A stretch of 46,043 nucleotides of DNA from Levilinea sp. (GTDB taxonomy: Bacteria > Chloroflexota > Anaerolineae > Anaerolineales > Anaerolineaceae), in assembly GCA_029975215.1 (NCBI GenBank), contig JARKPO010000033.1, positions 1 through 46,043 on the forward strand. Direction: 5' to 3'. The notes under the pieces were generated by a model, which did not search any database, was not told where the DNA came from, and saw only the letters and a program-made list of their open reading frames with translations. The position numbers and the translations under genes were made by a program. Each line of letters opens with the position of its first letter. The first letter of the stretch is position 1. Shown piece by piece: positions 18,001 to 24,837 of this stretch.

Positions 18001-19182
18001 TCAGGCCAGAACGTCTTTTAAAAAGCTTTTACCAATCAGCGGGGCTTCCAGATCAAAAATTTCAGCCAGGGTGGCAGCCACATCCCCAAAGGTCTGGCGT
18101 ACACCCAAATTAACGTTGGGGCGCACCCGCGGCCCAAAGACCAGCAGGGGGATGAACTCACGGGTGTGGTCGGTTCCGGGGGTGGTGGGATCCACACCGT
18201 GATCCGCCACAATCATGGCGATATCCTCCGACCCCATGCGAGCCTGCAAATCGGGCAGCTGGCGGTCAAAGGCAGCCAGGGCGTTGGCATAGCCAACGGC
18301 GTCGTTGCGGTGGCCGTAGGTCATGTCAAATTCCACCAGATTGGCAAACAGAAGCCCTTCAAATTTCTCCTCGGCAAAGGCAATGGTGGCTGCCATGGCT
18401 TTGTCATTCTCAGCGGAATGGGCCGAGCGGGTGATGCCCTGGTTGGCAAACAGGTCGTCAATCTTGCCGGTGGCCAAAACGGTGCGGCCGCTGGCGATGA
18501 GCTTGTCCATGATGGTGGGGGAGATGGGCTTGAGGGGGTAATCGTGACGGTTGGGGGTGCGCTTGAAATTGTCGGCATTGGTGCCCACAAAGGGCCGGGC
18601 AATGACACGCCCCACAGCATGCGGGCCGGTAAGCATTTCGCGGGCGATGCGGCACAGCTCATACAGACGTTCCAGGGGGATGACAGCTTCGTTGGCGGCG
18701 ATCTGGAAAACGCTGTCGGCGGAAGTGTAGACAATCGGCTTGCCGGTGCGCAGATGTTCTTCGCCTAGTTCCACGAGGATTTCGGTGCCGGAGGCGGGCT
18801 TGTTGCCCAGCACGTCTAAACCGGTGAGGCGTTTGAATTCTGCCAGCACCTCTGGCGGGAAGCCGTTGGGATACACAGGAAAGGCCTGGCTAAGGGGCAC
18901 GCCCATCAGCTCCCAATGGCCGCTGATCGAATCTTTTCCAGCGGATTTGGGCTGCATTTTCCCAAAGGCGCCCGCGGCGGGTTGATCGGCCGATACGCCC
19001 AAAATCGGTTGGATGTGCCCCAGGCCGAGAGCTTCCATGTGCGGAACATTCAGCCCGCCCACTGCGCGGGCGGTGTTTGCCAGCGAATTGCTGCCGCGGT
19101 CTCCATACAATTCGGCGTCAGGGGCTTCACCGGCGCCCACGCCGTCTAAGACAATCACGATGGCTCTTTTAATCGGCTGCAT
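18001..19182 (-). CDS. deoB: phosphopentomutase DeoB
   Basis: The 393-residue alkaline-phosphatase-superfamily enzyme interconverts (deoxy)ribose 1-phosphate and 5-phosphate, linking phosphorolysis of nucleosides to the pentose phosphate pool. Metal ligands are visible: Asp13 in VLDGVGAG, and the ADHGVDPT and GTDHTRE motifs near the C-terminus. The phosphate-accepting position reads KDSISGHWE, so residue 85 is Ser where the usual KDTxTGHWE has Thr. The start at 19182 has a good AAGGAG. It is divergent from the deaminase operon. Its substrates would come from the phosphorylases at 28620-30104 and 31194. Confidence 0.93.
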   Translation of the reverse strand: MQPIKRAIVIVLDGVGAGEAPDAELYGDRGSNSLANTARAVGGLNVPHMEALGLGHIQPILGVSADQPAAGAFGKMQPKSAGKDSISGHWELMGVPLSQAFPVYPNGFPPEVLAEFKRLTGLDVLGNKPASGTEILVELGEEHLRTGKPIVYTSADSVFQIAANEAVIPLERLYELCRIAREMLTGPHAVGRVIARPFVGTNADNFKRTPNRHDYPLKPISPTIMDKLIASGRTVLATGKIDDLFANQGITRSAHSAENDKAMAATIAFAEEKFEGLLFANLVEFDMTYGHRNDAVGYANALAAFDRQLPDLQARMGSEDIAMIVADHGVDPTTPGTDHTREFIPLLVFGPRVRPNVNLGVRQTFGDVAATLAEIFDLEAPLIGKSFLKDVLA

Positions 19183-19259
19183 GTGGTTTCTCCTTGGGTG
19201 GTAATGGCTGCCAATAAACGGGTGTCAATTGGTCTGCGTGAATTCTTAAATAATGCCGC

Positions 19260-19288
19260 TTGACAAACCCTTTTCTCCTGGCTAAACT
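19260..19288 (+). promoter_or_regulatory. promoter of the deaminase operon
   Basis: TTGACA at 19260-19265 and TAAACT at 19283-19288 are separated by 17 bases. Transcription would begin near 19295, directly at the shared operator-like sequence (19296-19314), giving a leader of about 90 bases. Confidence 0.65.
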
Positions 19289-19295
19289 AAGATAG

Positions 19296-19314
19296 TGGTA
19301 GGATCAGTATACCA
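19296..19314 (+). promoter_or_regulatory. operator-like site, copy 1
   Basis: The site contains TGGTAGGATCAGT, repeated in reverse orientation at 22573-22585. Here it extends into a perfect inverted repeat TGGTA-N9-TACCA. It lies right after the -10, at about +1 to +20, where a repressor would block transcription. FadR-type GntR proteins often use GT/AC-containing palindromes, and a GntR gene lies at 22613. Confidence 0.6.
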
Positions 19315-19383
19315 TTTCGCGTTCTTGGTGGGGTGCGTGCCCTCCCAATCCACTTCTACCCCTAATATACCACCCAAACGACG

Positions 19384-20712
19384 ATGACGCCAAAATTATA
19401 CTTAGCTGATGAGGTGCTGAGCCTCAATTTGCAGGGGGATATTTTTAAGCCGGGTTATATCCTGGTGGATGACGACCGGCTGATCGAAGTGGGTCCGCAA
19501 AGTGCCCTGCAGGGCCGCAGCCTGGAAGGCGCAATCCATCTGGATCGGCGGCTGGTTATGCCGGGCCTGGTGAACGCCCATACCCACACCCCCATGTCCC
19601 TCTTTCGTGGTATGGCGGAGCCCTATTCGTTGTTCACTTTTGAGGGCTGGTATCAGGGCATCCGCGGGCTAGAAGCGGTTATGGATGGGGATATGGTACC
19701 TCATGCGGTGGCGGTGTCCTGCGCGGAGATGATCCGCACGGGCACCACCTGTTTTGCCGACCAGTATTTTTTTATGGAGCGCGTGCTTCCGGTGGTGGCC
19801 CAAAGCGGACTGCGGGCAGCCCTGGCCTATGGAATTGTGGAACTGGGGGACGAAACCGCCCGCCGCCGTGAACTGGATTTGGCCCACCGTTTTTTGAGCC
19901 TGATCTGCGACCACCCGCGCCTGACGGGTTGGGTGGGGCCGCACGCCTTCTTTGTGGATAACAGCCCCGAGGCGATCCAGATGGAAATTGCCCTGGCGGA
20001 TGAATTTTCCACCGGGCTGCATTTTCACCTGGCCACCAGCGGCGAGGAAGAACGCTACTGCCGCGAACACTACGGCGTTTCGGCGGTGGAGCAGATGCGG
20101 CGCATCGGGCTGCTGGAACGGCGTCTGCTGGCGGCACACTGCATCACCATCCCTGAAGAGGACTTCCCGGCTCTGGCTGCCCACCCCTTCACCGCGGTGA
20201 TCGCCCCCTCGGCCTGCATGCGCAGCGGCGCGGGGATTGCCCCACTGAAAAGCATGCGGCAGGCGGGGATCAACACCGCCCTGGGCACGGATAACGTAGC
20301 CAACAACAATTCATACGACCTGTTCAAAGAAATGCAGCTGGCTGGTAAGCTGATGTCTCTGCGCGAACAGGAACCCTCCGCTGTGTCTGCACGCGAAATT
20401 GTGGAGATGGCTACCCTGGGCGGGGCGCGTGCCCTGGGGCTGGAAAATGAGATTGGCTCGCTGGAGCCGGGCAAGAAGGCCGATCTGATCACCCTGGATT
20501 TGGATGAAATCGGCTGGAGCCCGCGCGGCGGTCAGGATATTTACACGGCGCTGGTGTATTCGGTGGGCGGCTATCATGTTCGTGATGTGATGGTGGACGG
20601 GCGCTGGCTGCTGCGGGATGGGCGCCTGACCACCCTGGATTATGCGTTGGTGTCCGAAGGCCTGGACCTGGCCCAGGCTGAGCTTCAACGGCGAGTCAAG
20701 GCGGCGGGCTGA
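19384..20712 (+). CDS. amidohydrolase of the MtaD/SsnA (nucleoside or base deaminase) group
   Basis: The 442-residue protein has the metal site of the amidohydrolase deaminase branch: His66 and His68 in NAHTHTPMSLFRG, His213 in HFHLATS (with His215), His252 in AAHC, and Asp303 in LGTDN, plus the SGAGIAPLKSM stretch that lines the pocket in MTA/S-adenosylhomocysteine deaminases. The beta-sandwich ends are present (GSLEPGKKADLITLDLD). Likely substrates are adenosine-type nucleosides or guanine-like bases. No Shine-Dalgarno precedes the ATG at 19384. It leads a three-gene operon and is followed after one base by an M20 hydrolase, a pairing that recalls ssnA and ygeY in the E. coli purine catabolism cluster. 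Confidence 0.85.
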   Translation: MTPKLYLADEVLSLNLQGDIFKPGYILVDDDRLIEVGPQSALQGRSLEGAIHLDRRLVMPGLVNAHTHTPMSLFRGMAEPYSLFTFEGWYQGIRGLEAVMDGDMVPHAVAVSCAEMIRTGTTCFADQYFFMERVLPVVAQSGLRAALAYGIVELGDETARRRELDLAHRFLSLICDHPRLTGWVGPHAFFVDNSPEAIQMEIALADEFSTGLHFHLATSGEEERYCREHYGVSAVEQMRRIGLLERRLLAAHCITIPEEDFPALAAHPFTAVIAPSACMRSGAGIAPLKSMRQAGINTALGTDNVANNNSYDLFKEMQLAGKLMSLREQEPSAVSAREIVEMATLGGARALGLENEIGSLEPGKKADLITLDLDEIGWSPRGGQDIYTALVYSVGGYHVRDVMVDGRWLLRDGRLTTLDYALVSEGLDLAQAELQRRVKAAG

Positions 20713-20713
20713 T

Positions 20714-21937
20714 ATGCTTTCACCAGATGCCCTGCTCCGCTGCGCGCGCGGCTACGCCCCCCAGGTGGGGGCATTCCTGGGCGATCTGGTACGCATCCCG
20801 TCGGTGAACGGCAGCCATTCTGAAAAAGCTGTGGCCGAACGGGCATTGGAAGAGGCGCAGCGGCTGGGGTTGGCGGCCTCTTTGCCCGCGCGCGACCCGC
20901 AGCGGCCCAACTTCTTGGCCGAGTGGGGGCGGGGCAAGGCCGGTTTTGCCCTGATCGCCCACATGGACACGGTGGCGGCGGGAGACCCGCAGGCCTGGAG
21001 CTGCCCGCCTTTTGTGGGTGAGGTGCGTGCGGGGCGGTTGTTGGGGCGCGGCGCGGCGGATAACAAAGCCGGGCTGGCCTGCGGGCTGTATACCCTGGCT
21101 CTGCTGCGCGACGAGGGCATTTTAAACCCCGATATGGCGAAAGTGTGGATGGCAGGGGTGGTGGACGAAGAGTCCGGCGCCTGTTCGCCCCTGGGGGTGC
21201 GCTATTTGCTGGATGAGGGTCTGATTCCGGCGCAGGCGGCCATATATACCTACACCAGCGACATTATCTGCATCGGCCACCGCGGACTGCTGCGTTTTCG
21301 CATATTGGCTCGCGGGCGCGCGGTGCATTCGGGCAGCCCGGCCTGGAGCCGCGGCGAAGAAGGCGTGAACGCCTCCACCGGCCTGGCCGAGGTCTTGCTA
21401 CGCCTGGAAACCCTGCTCCCGCCCGATTCTCACCCGGCTTTTCCGGGGATGCGCACCATGCTGACCCCGGGGACGCTGCTGCGCGGGGGGGAATTTGAGA
21501 GCATGGTTCCGGCAGCAGCTGAGGCGCTGGTGGATGTGCGTTTGCTGCCGGGAATGAGCGCCGAGGCGATCTTGGCTGCAGTGGAAGACGTTTTGCAGCA
21601 GGTGGAGGCGGCGCGCCCTGGTTTGCACCTGTCGTTGGAGGTGAAGAACCGCCTGCCCGCGGCTTTGGTGCCCGCGGACCACCGCTTGGTGCGGGCGGCG
21701 CAGGATTACACCCGTCTGCTGACGGGCCGCACCTGGCCGGTGGAGGGGGCTGGGCCAGCCAATGAGGGTTATATGCTCATTGAACAGGGCATCCCCACCC
21801 TGTGCGGCTTTGGCCCCACAGGCGGCGGTGCGCATGCGGCGGATGAATGGGTGGATCTGGCCAGTATACCGGTGACGATGGCCATGTACGCTGGAATCAT
21901 TCATGCGGTATTGAATTCTGACACGGAGGATAACTGA
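20714..21937 (+). CDS. M20-family metallohydrolase (ArgE/DapE/YgeY-like)
   Basis: The 407-residue protein has the di-zinc site of M20 enzymes: His83 and Asp85 in AHMDTV, bridging Asp116 in GRGAADNKAG, catalytic Glu152 and ligand Glu153 in DEESG, and His374 in GGGAHAADEW. A lid domain begins near residue 190 (GHRGLLRFRI, RAVHSGSP). Family members cleave amide bonds in N-acyl or carbamoyl amino acids or dipeptides. I chose the ATG at 20714, one base after the upstream stop; the in-frame extension upstream would overlap the deaminase gene. Co-transcription with a deaminase suggests a role in degrading a nitrogen compound, which is inference. Confidence 0.85.
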   Translation: MLSPDALLRCARGYAPQVGAFLGDLVRIPSVNGSHSEKAVAERALEEAQRLGLAASLPARDPQRPNFLAEWGRGKAGFALIAHMDTVAAGDPQAWSCPPFVGEVRAGRLLGRGAADNKAGLACGLYTLALLRDEGILNPDMAKVWMAGVVDEESGACSPLGVRYLLDEGLIPAQAAIYTYTSDIICIGHRGLLRFRILARGRAVHSGSPAWSRGEEGVNASTGLAEVLLRLETLLPPDSHPAFPGMRTMLTPGTLLRGGEFESMVPAAAEALVDVRLLPGMSAEAILAAVEDVLQQVEAARPGLHLSLEVKNRLPAALVPADHRLVRAAQDYTRLLTGRTWPVEGAGPANEGYMLIEQGIPTLCGFGPTGGGAHAADEWVDLASIPVTMAMYAGIIHAVLNSDTEDN

Positions 21938-21939
21938 CC

Positions 21940-22521
21940 ATGCCTGTACATTATTCACAAGACCCCTGGACGCGCGTGCGCACGCGCCACGATATCCCCG
22001 CGGATGAGATCATTTCGGCTTTGCAGAAGGAAATTCGCCGCGGGCACACGGAAAATGCGGCTTTGATCGCCTATGAGATGATGACCACCAGCGCGGAGCT
22101 GGAAGCCTATATGTGGAAGCGGCTGCTGTGTATTTCGGTGGAGGATGTGGGCTTTGGCAACCCTCAGGCTGCCAGCCAGGTGTACACCCTTTTCAAAATG
22201 CACGAGGTATACCAGCGCGGCGAAGGCGATCGACTGCTGTTTGGAATCCACGCTGTGCGCGTGCTGTGCCTGAGCCAGAAGGACCGTTCGACGGACGAAA
22301 TGGTCAACTGGATGCATGCGGTGGTGGAAGAGGGCGAACGCCTGCCGGAGATCCCCGAATACGCGCTGGATATGCATACCGCCCGCGGGCAGCAGATGGG
22401 GCGGGATCTGGATTATTTTCTGGCTGTCGGTTCACAGGTGGAACCGGAGTTGGCTAACCGCGACCGCACCTACCGCCAGCGCCTGTTGGAGATCGTGGCC
22501 GAGCGCAAAAAGGCGCAGTGA
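21940..22521 (+). CDS. stand-alone RarA/MgsA C-terminal-domain protein
   Basis: The 193-residue protein resembles the C-terminal part (MgsA_C) of the recombination AAA+ ATPase RarA: DEIISALQKEIRRG near the start, AALIAYEMM, then the KRLLCISVEDVGFGNPQA segment that corresponds to the conserved RxxxIASEDIGxADPxA of RarA. No ATPase motif is present and the ribosome site CGGAGGA right before the ATG shows it is a full gene rather than a fragment. In RarA this domain drives tetramer assembly. Its function alone, in an operon with a deaminase and a hydrolase, is unknown. It begins 2 bases after the M20 stop. Confidence 0.75.
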   Translation: MPVHYSQDPWTRVRTRHDIPADEIISALQKEIRRGHTENAALIAYEMMTTSAELEAYMWKRLLCISVEDVGFGNPQAASQVYTLFKMHEVYQRGEGDRLLFGIHAVRVLCLSQKDRSTDEMVNWMHAVVEEGERLPEIPEYALDMHTARGQQMGRDLDYFLAVGSQVEPELANRDRTYRQRLLEIVAERKKAQ

Positions 22522-22539
22522 TCCTTACAAGGTCGCAAC

Positions 22540-22568
22540 TTGACATATCATCCGCTATTTTGTACAAT
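22540..22568 (+). promoter_or_regulatory. strong promoter of the GntR regulator gene
   Basis: TTGACA (22540-22545) and TACAAT (22563-22568) have a 17-base spacer, the same hexamers as the opp promoter. Transcription would begin near 22575, inside the operator-like site. Confidence 0.8.
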
Positions 22569-22572
22569 CAAA

Positions 22573-22585
22573 ACTGATCCTACCA
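22573..22585 (-). promoter_or_regulatory. operator-like site, copy 2
   Basis: The plus strand reads ACTGATCCTACCA, the exact reverse complement of TGGTAGGATCAGT at 19296-19308. It begins 5 bases after the -10 of the gntR promoter. The position fits autorepression by the GntR protein encoded 28 bases downstream. Only one TACCA half-site is evident in this copy. Confidence 0.6.
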
Positions 22586-22612
22586 GCATACCGTAGAAAC
22601 GGCAGGTGGAGC

Positions 22613-23335
22613 ATGGATATCCGTTTTCAACCCATTGCGCGCAGTACCATGAGCAAAGATATTATCTGGATGATCATTGACATGATCAACACGGGGAAAC
22701 TCCGGCCGGGTTCAAAACTCCCTTCTGAACGAGAATTGATGGAACAACTCAAAGTCAGCCGCTCGCCGGTGCGCGAGGCGCTGCGTTCGCTGACTCTGGT
22801 AGGTTTGTTGGAGACCGTACCAGGGGGCGGCACCTATGTGAGTGAAAATTTAGCCAGCGATATGATCGCTGAACAGTTAGAATGGTCGCGGTTGCTCACC
22901 GAGCCAGATATCGTTGAAATCATCGAGGTGCGCGATCCGTTGGAGATTCAGGCGGCTGGGTTGGCGGCGCTCCGCGCCACCCCTGAAGCTCTGGCGCATT
23001 TGCGTGAGGTGGTTGAAGGCTATCTGACCGCTGGGGACGACATTCAAAAAGCGGTCGAGATGGATTGGGAATTCCACCGCACGATTTTAAACATGGCGCA
23101 GAATCAACTCTTAAGCCAGCTGCTGGATACGATCCACGGCATTTGGAACAATTACCGCGCCGAACAGAAAGTGCATTTTTCGAAAGCCAGCGAATTGGAC
23201 CAGGATTTTGTTGAGGTCTTAGAGGCGATTGAACTGGGCGACGAGGCCCGCGCGCGCTTTGCGATGGAGCGTCATTTGCTGCACAGCCGCCAAATTTCGG
23301 TGTACGATGTCCACGGTCTTAAAAGTGATTCTTAG
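22613..23335 (+). CDS. GntR-family (FadR subfamily) transcriptional regulator
   Basis: The 240-residue protein has a winged helix-turn-helix at about 10-78, with LPSERELMEQLKVSRSPVREAL as the recognition region (key part SRSPVREALRSL), followed by an all-helical FCD ligand domain with EVRDPLEIQAAG and the metal/ligand-binding residues Asp and His in MDWEFHRTIL. Such regulators usually repress nearby catabolic genes until a small acid or related ligand binds. The start at 22613 has GGTGGAG. A sequence at its own promoter is repeated at the deaminase promoter, so both are probable targets. Its ligand could be a product of nucleoside breakdown. Confidence 0.9.
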   Translation: MDIRFQPIARSTMSKDIIWMIIDMINTGKLRPGSKLPSERELMEQLKVSRSPVREALRSLTLVGLLETVPGGGTYVSENLASDMIAEQLEWSRLLTEPDIVEIIEVRDPLEIQAAGLAALRATPEALAHLREVVEGYLTAGDDIQKAVEMDWEFHRTILNMAQNQLLSQLLDTIHGIWNNYRAEQKVHFSKASELDQDFVEVLEAIELGDEARARFAMERHLLHSRQISVYDVHGLKSDS

Positions 23336-23622
23336 CGTTTCCGATTTAATCATCCGCAGCGCACATTGACACCCCCCCTGTAAAGTTGAATCCTGGCCTC
23401 CCATTGTCGCCCGAACGCCAGACGGCCAGCTTTCAAATCGTGGCTCCGAACCTGCCTGTCAGCCGTGGTTGGGCACTCTGATGCCGCCCTCAACTTTTGC
23501 GAGGAGAAGGAGGACAGCCTATACGTGGGATGATGTAAACATTTCGCTTTAAACAATGGGTAAATACGCGTGAAACTCGGCTCAGTTTCAACCCTAACCC
23601 TGCTTTACCAAATGGAGAACGC
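23336..23622 (+). other. intergenic region upstream of the BMP lipoprotein gene
   Basis: This 287-base stretch has no supported gene. TTGACA at 23366 lacks a matching -10. TTGCGA (23497-23502) with TATACG (23520-23525) and a 17-base spacer is a possible promoter, giving a leader of about 90 bases. I found no copy of the TGGTAGGATCAGT operator and no riboswitch I recognise. Confidence 0.4.
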
Positions 23623-24756
23623 ATGATTCGCAAAACATTAGCATCCCTGGTACTGTTGATGGTCATGATGGCCGTGCTGGTGGGCTGCACCCCGGCTGAC
23701 ATGCCCACCCCAGCCGCCGAACCGGCTGCCCCGGCTGCCCCCGCGGAGCCGGCCGCTCCGGCTCAGCCCGAAGGCAAGACCTACAAAGTGGCGTTGATCG
23801 CTTCCCTGCTGGGCGACAAGTCCTTCATGGACTCGGCCGCCGCTGGCATTAAGCTGGTCAACGAAAATATGCCGAATGTGGAAACCAAGATCATCGAGAA
23901 CGCGGATGTGGGTGAACAGCAGTTGGCCGCCCGCGCCATGGCCGAACAGGGTTACGATCTGGTTGTCACCATTGGTTACGGCTCCGCGGACTGGACCGAT
24001 GAAATTGCGGCCGCTTTCCCGGACACGAAGTTCGCCATTGTGGATGCCACCCTGGCTCAGCCCAACGGCACAGGCCTGGTCTTCCGCGAGGATGAAGGCT
24101 CCTTCACCGTGGGTATGGTGGCTGCCATGCTGACCAAAACCAAGAAGGTCGGCTACATCGGCGGTATGGATGTTCCGCTGCTGCGCCGCTTCGAACTGGG
24201 CTATATCCAGGGTGTCAAGTATGTGGATCCTTCCATCGAAGTGGTTTCCGGTTGGATCGGTGATTTCAACGATGCCAACAAGGGCAAGGAATTGGCCCTG
24301 ACCCAATATCAGGAAGGCGTGGATATCATTTTTGCAGCGGCTGGTAAGGCTGGCGAAGGCGTGCTGAACGCTTCCAAGGAACGCGGCCTGTACTCCATTG
24401 GCGTAGACTCCGACCAGGATTACCTCTATCCGGGCAACGTCATCACCTCCATGATGAAGCGTGTGGATCTCTCTATCTACGGTGCGGTTCAGGCCCTGGT
24501 GGCGGGTGAGCTGACTGGCGGCACGAAAGTCTTCGGTTTGAAAGAAGACGGCGTCGGCATGTGCTACCTGTACAACATTGACACCGAATTTCTGGATAAC
24601 GGCCCTGCAGATATGGCCGCCAAGATGAAAGACGAAGTGATCCCCGCTGTCAAAACCGCTGTGGAAAAGATTAAATCGGGTGAGATGTGCGTAAAGGATT
24701 ACATGGAAGTGTTCCCCTGCGAAAACCCGGCCCCCGAAGGTGGGATGGGTAAGTAA
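23623..24756 (+). CDS. BMP-family (PnrA-like) nucleoside-binding lipoprotein
   Basis: The 377-residue lipoprotein has a lipobox ending at Cys22 (AVLVGC), an Ala/Pro-rich linker, and the periplasmic-binding-protein type I fold of the BMP family: VALIASLLGDKSFMDSAAAG near the start (GDKSFMDSA), TIGYG, then the FREDEGSFTVGMVAAM hallmark (EDEGSFTVGMVA), GYIGGMDVP and GVDSDQDYL. The family binds purine or pyrimidine nucleosides (PnrA, BmpD, RnsB). It begins a four-gene importer operon. C-ending codons dominate, as in oppA, suggesting high expression. A large stem-loop follows. Confidence 0.92.
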   Translation: MIRKTLASLVLLMVMMAVLVGCTPADMPTPAAEPAAPAAPAEPAAPAQPEGKTYKVALIASLLGDKSFMDSAAAGIKLVNENMPNVETKIIENADVGEQQLAARAMAEQGYDLVVTIGYGSADWTDEIAAAFPDTKFAIVDATLAQPNGTGLVFREDEGSFTVGMVAAMLTKTKKVGYIGGMDVPLLRRFELGYIQGVKYVDPSIEVVSGWIGDFNDANKGKELALTQYQEGVDIIFAAAGKAGEGVLNASKERGLYSIGVDSDQDYLYPGNVITSMMKRVDLSIYGAVQALVAGELTGGTKVFGLKEDGVGMCYLYNIDTEFLDNGPADMAAKMKDEVIPAVKTAVEKIKSGEMCVKDYMEVFPCENPAPEGGMGK

Positions 24757-24779
24757 GCAGCGGATCGTGTCGTAAGAGA

Positions 24780-24812
24780 ACGGAGGGCAGGGGGCTGCCC
24801 CTGCCCTCCCGT
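24780..24812 (+). terminator. intercistronic stem-loop after the BMP lipoprotein gene
   Basis: ACGGAGGGCAGGGG pairs with CCCCTGCCCTCCCGT with one bulge, and only TTTCC follows. As after oppA, it likely stabilises the binding-protein message and reduces read-through to the transporter genes. Confidence 0.7.
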
Positions 24813-24837
24813 TTCCTTCAACCAGGAGGCAGCAAAC

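Noticed and set aside
19201..19229. Promoter for deoB on the minus strand (TTGACA at 19229-19224)
   Set aside because: The -35 is perfect but the -10 at 17 bases (CATTAC) matches only half the consensus and would start transcription at the ribosome site.
23366..23394. TTGACA in the intergenic region after gntR as a promoter
   Set aside because: No acceptable -10 lies 16-18 bases downstream, and the spacer is a run of C.
23336..23622. Possible purine-type riboswitch before the BMP lipoprotein gene
   Set aside because: I looked for the conserved core of purine riboswitches and other common classes and did not find it; only ordinary short inverted repeats occur.
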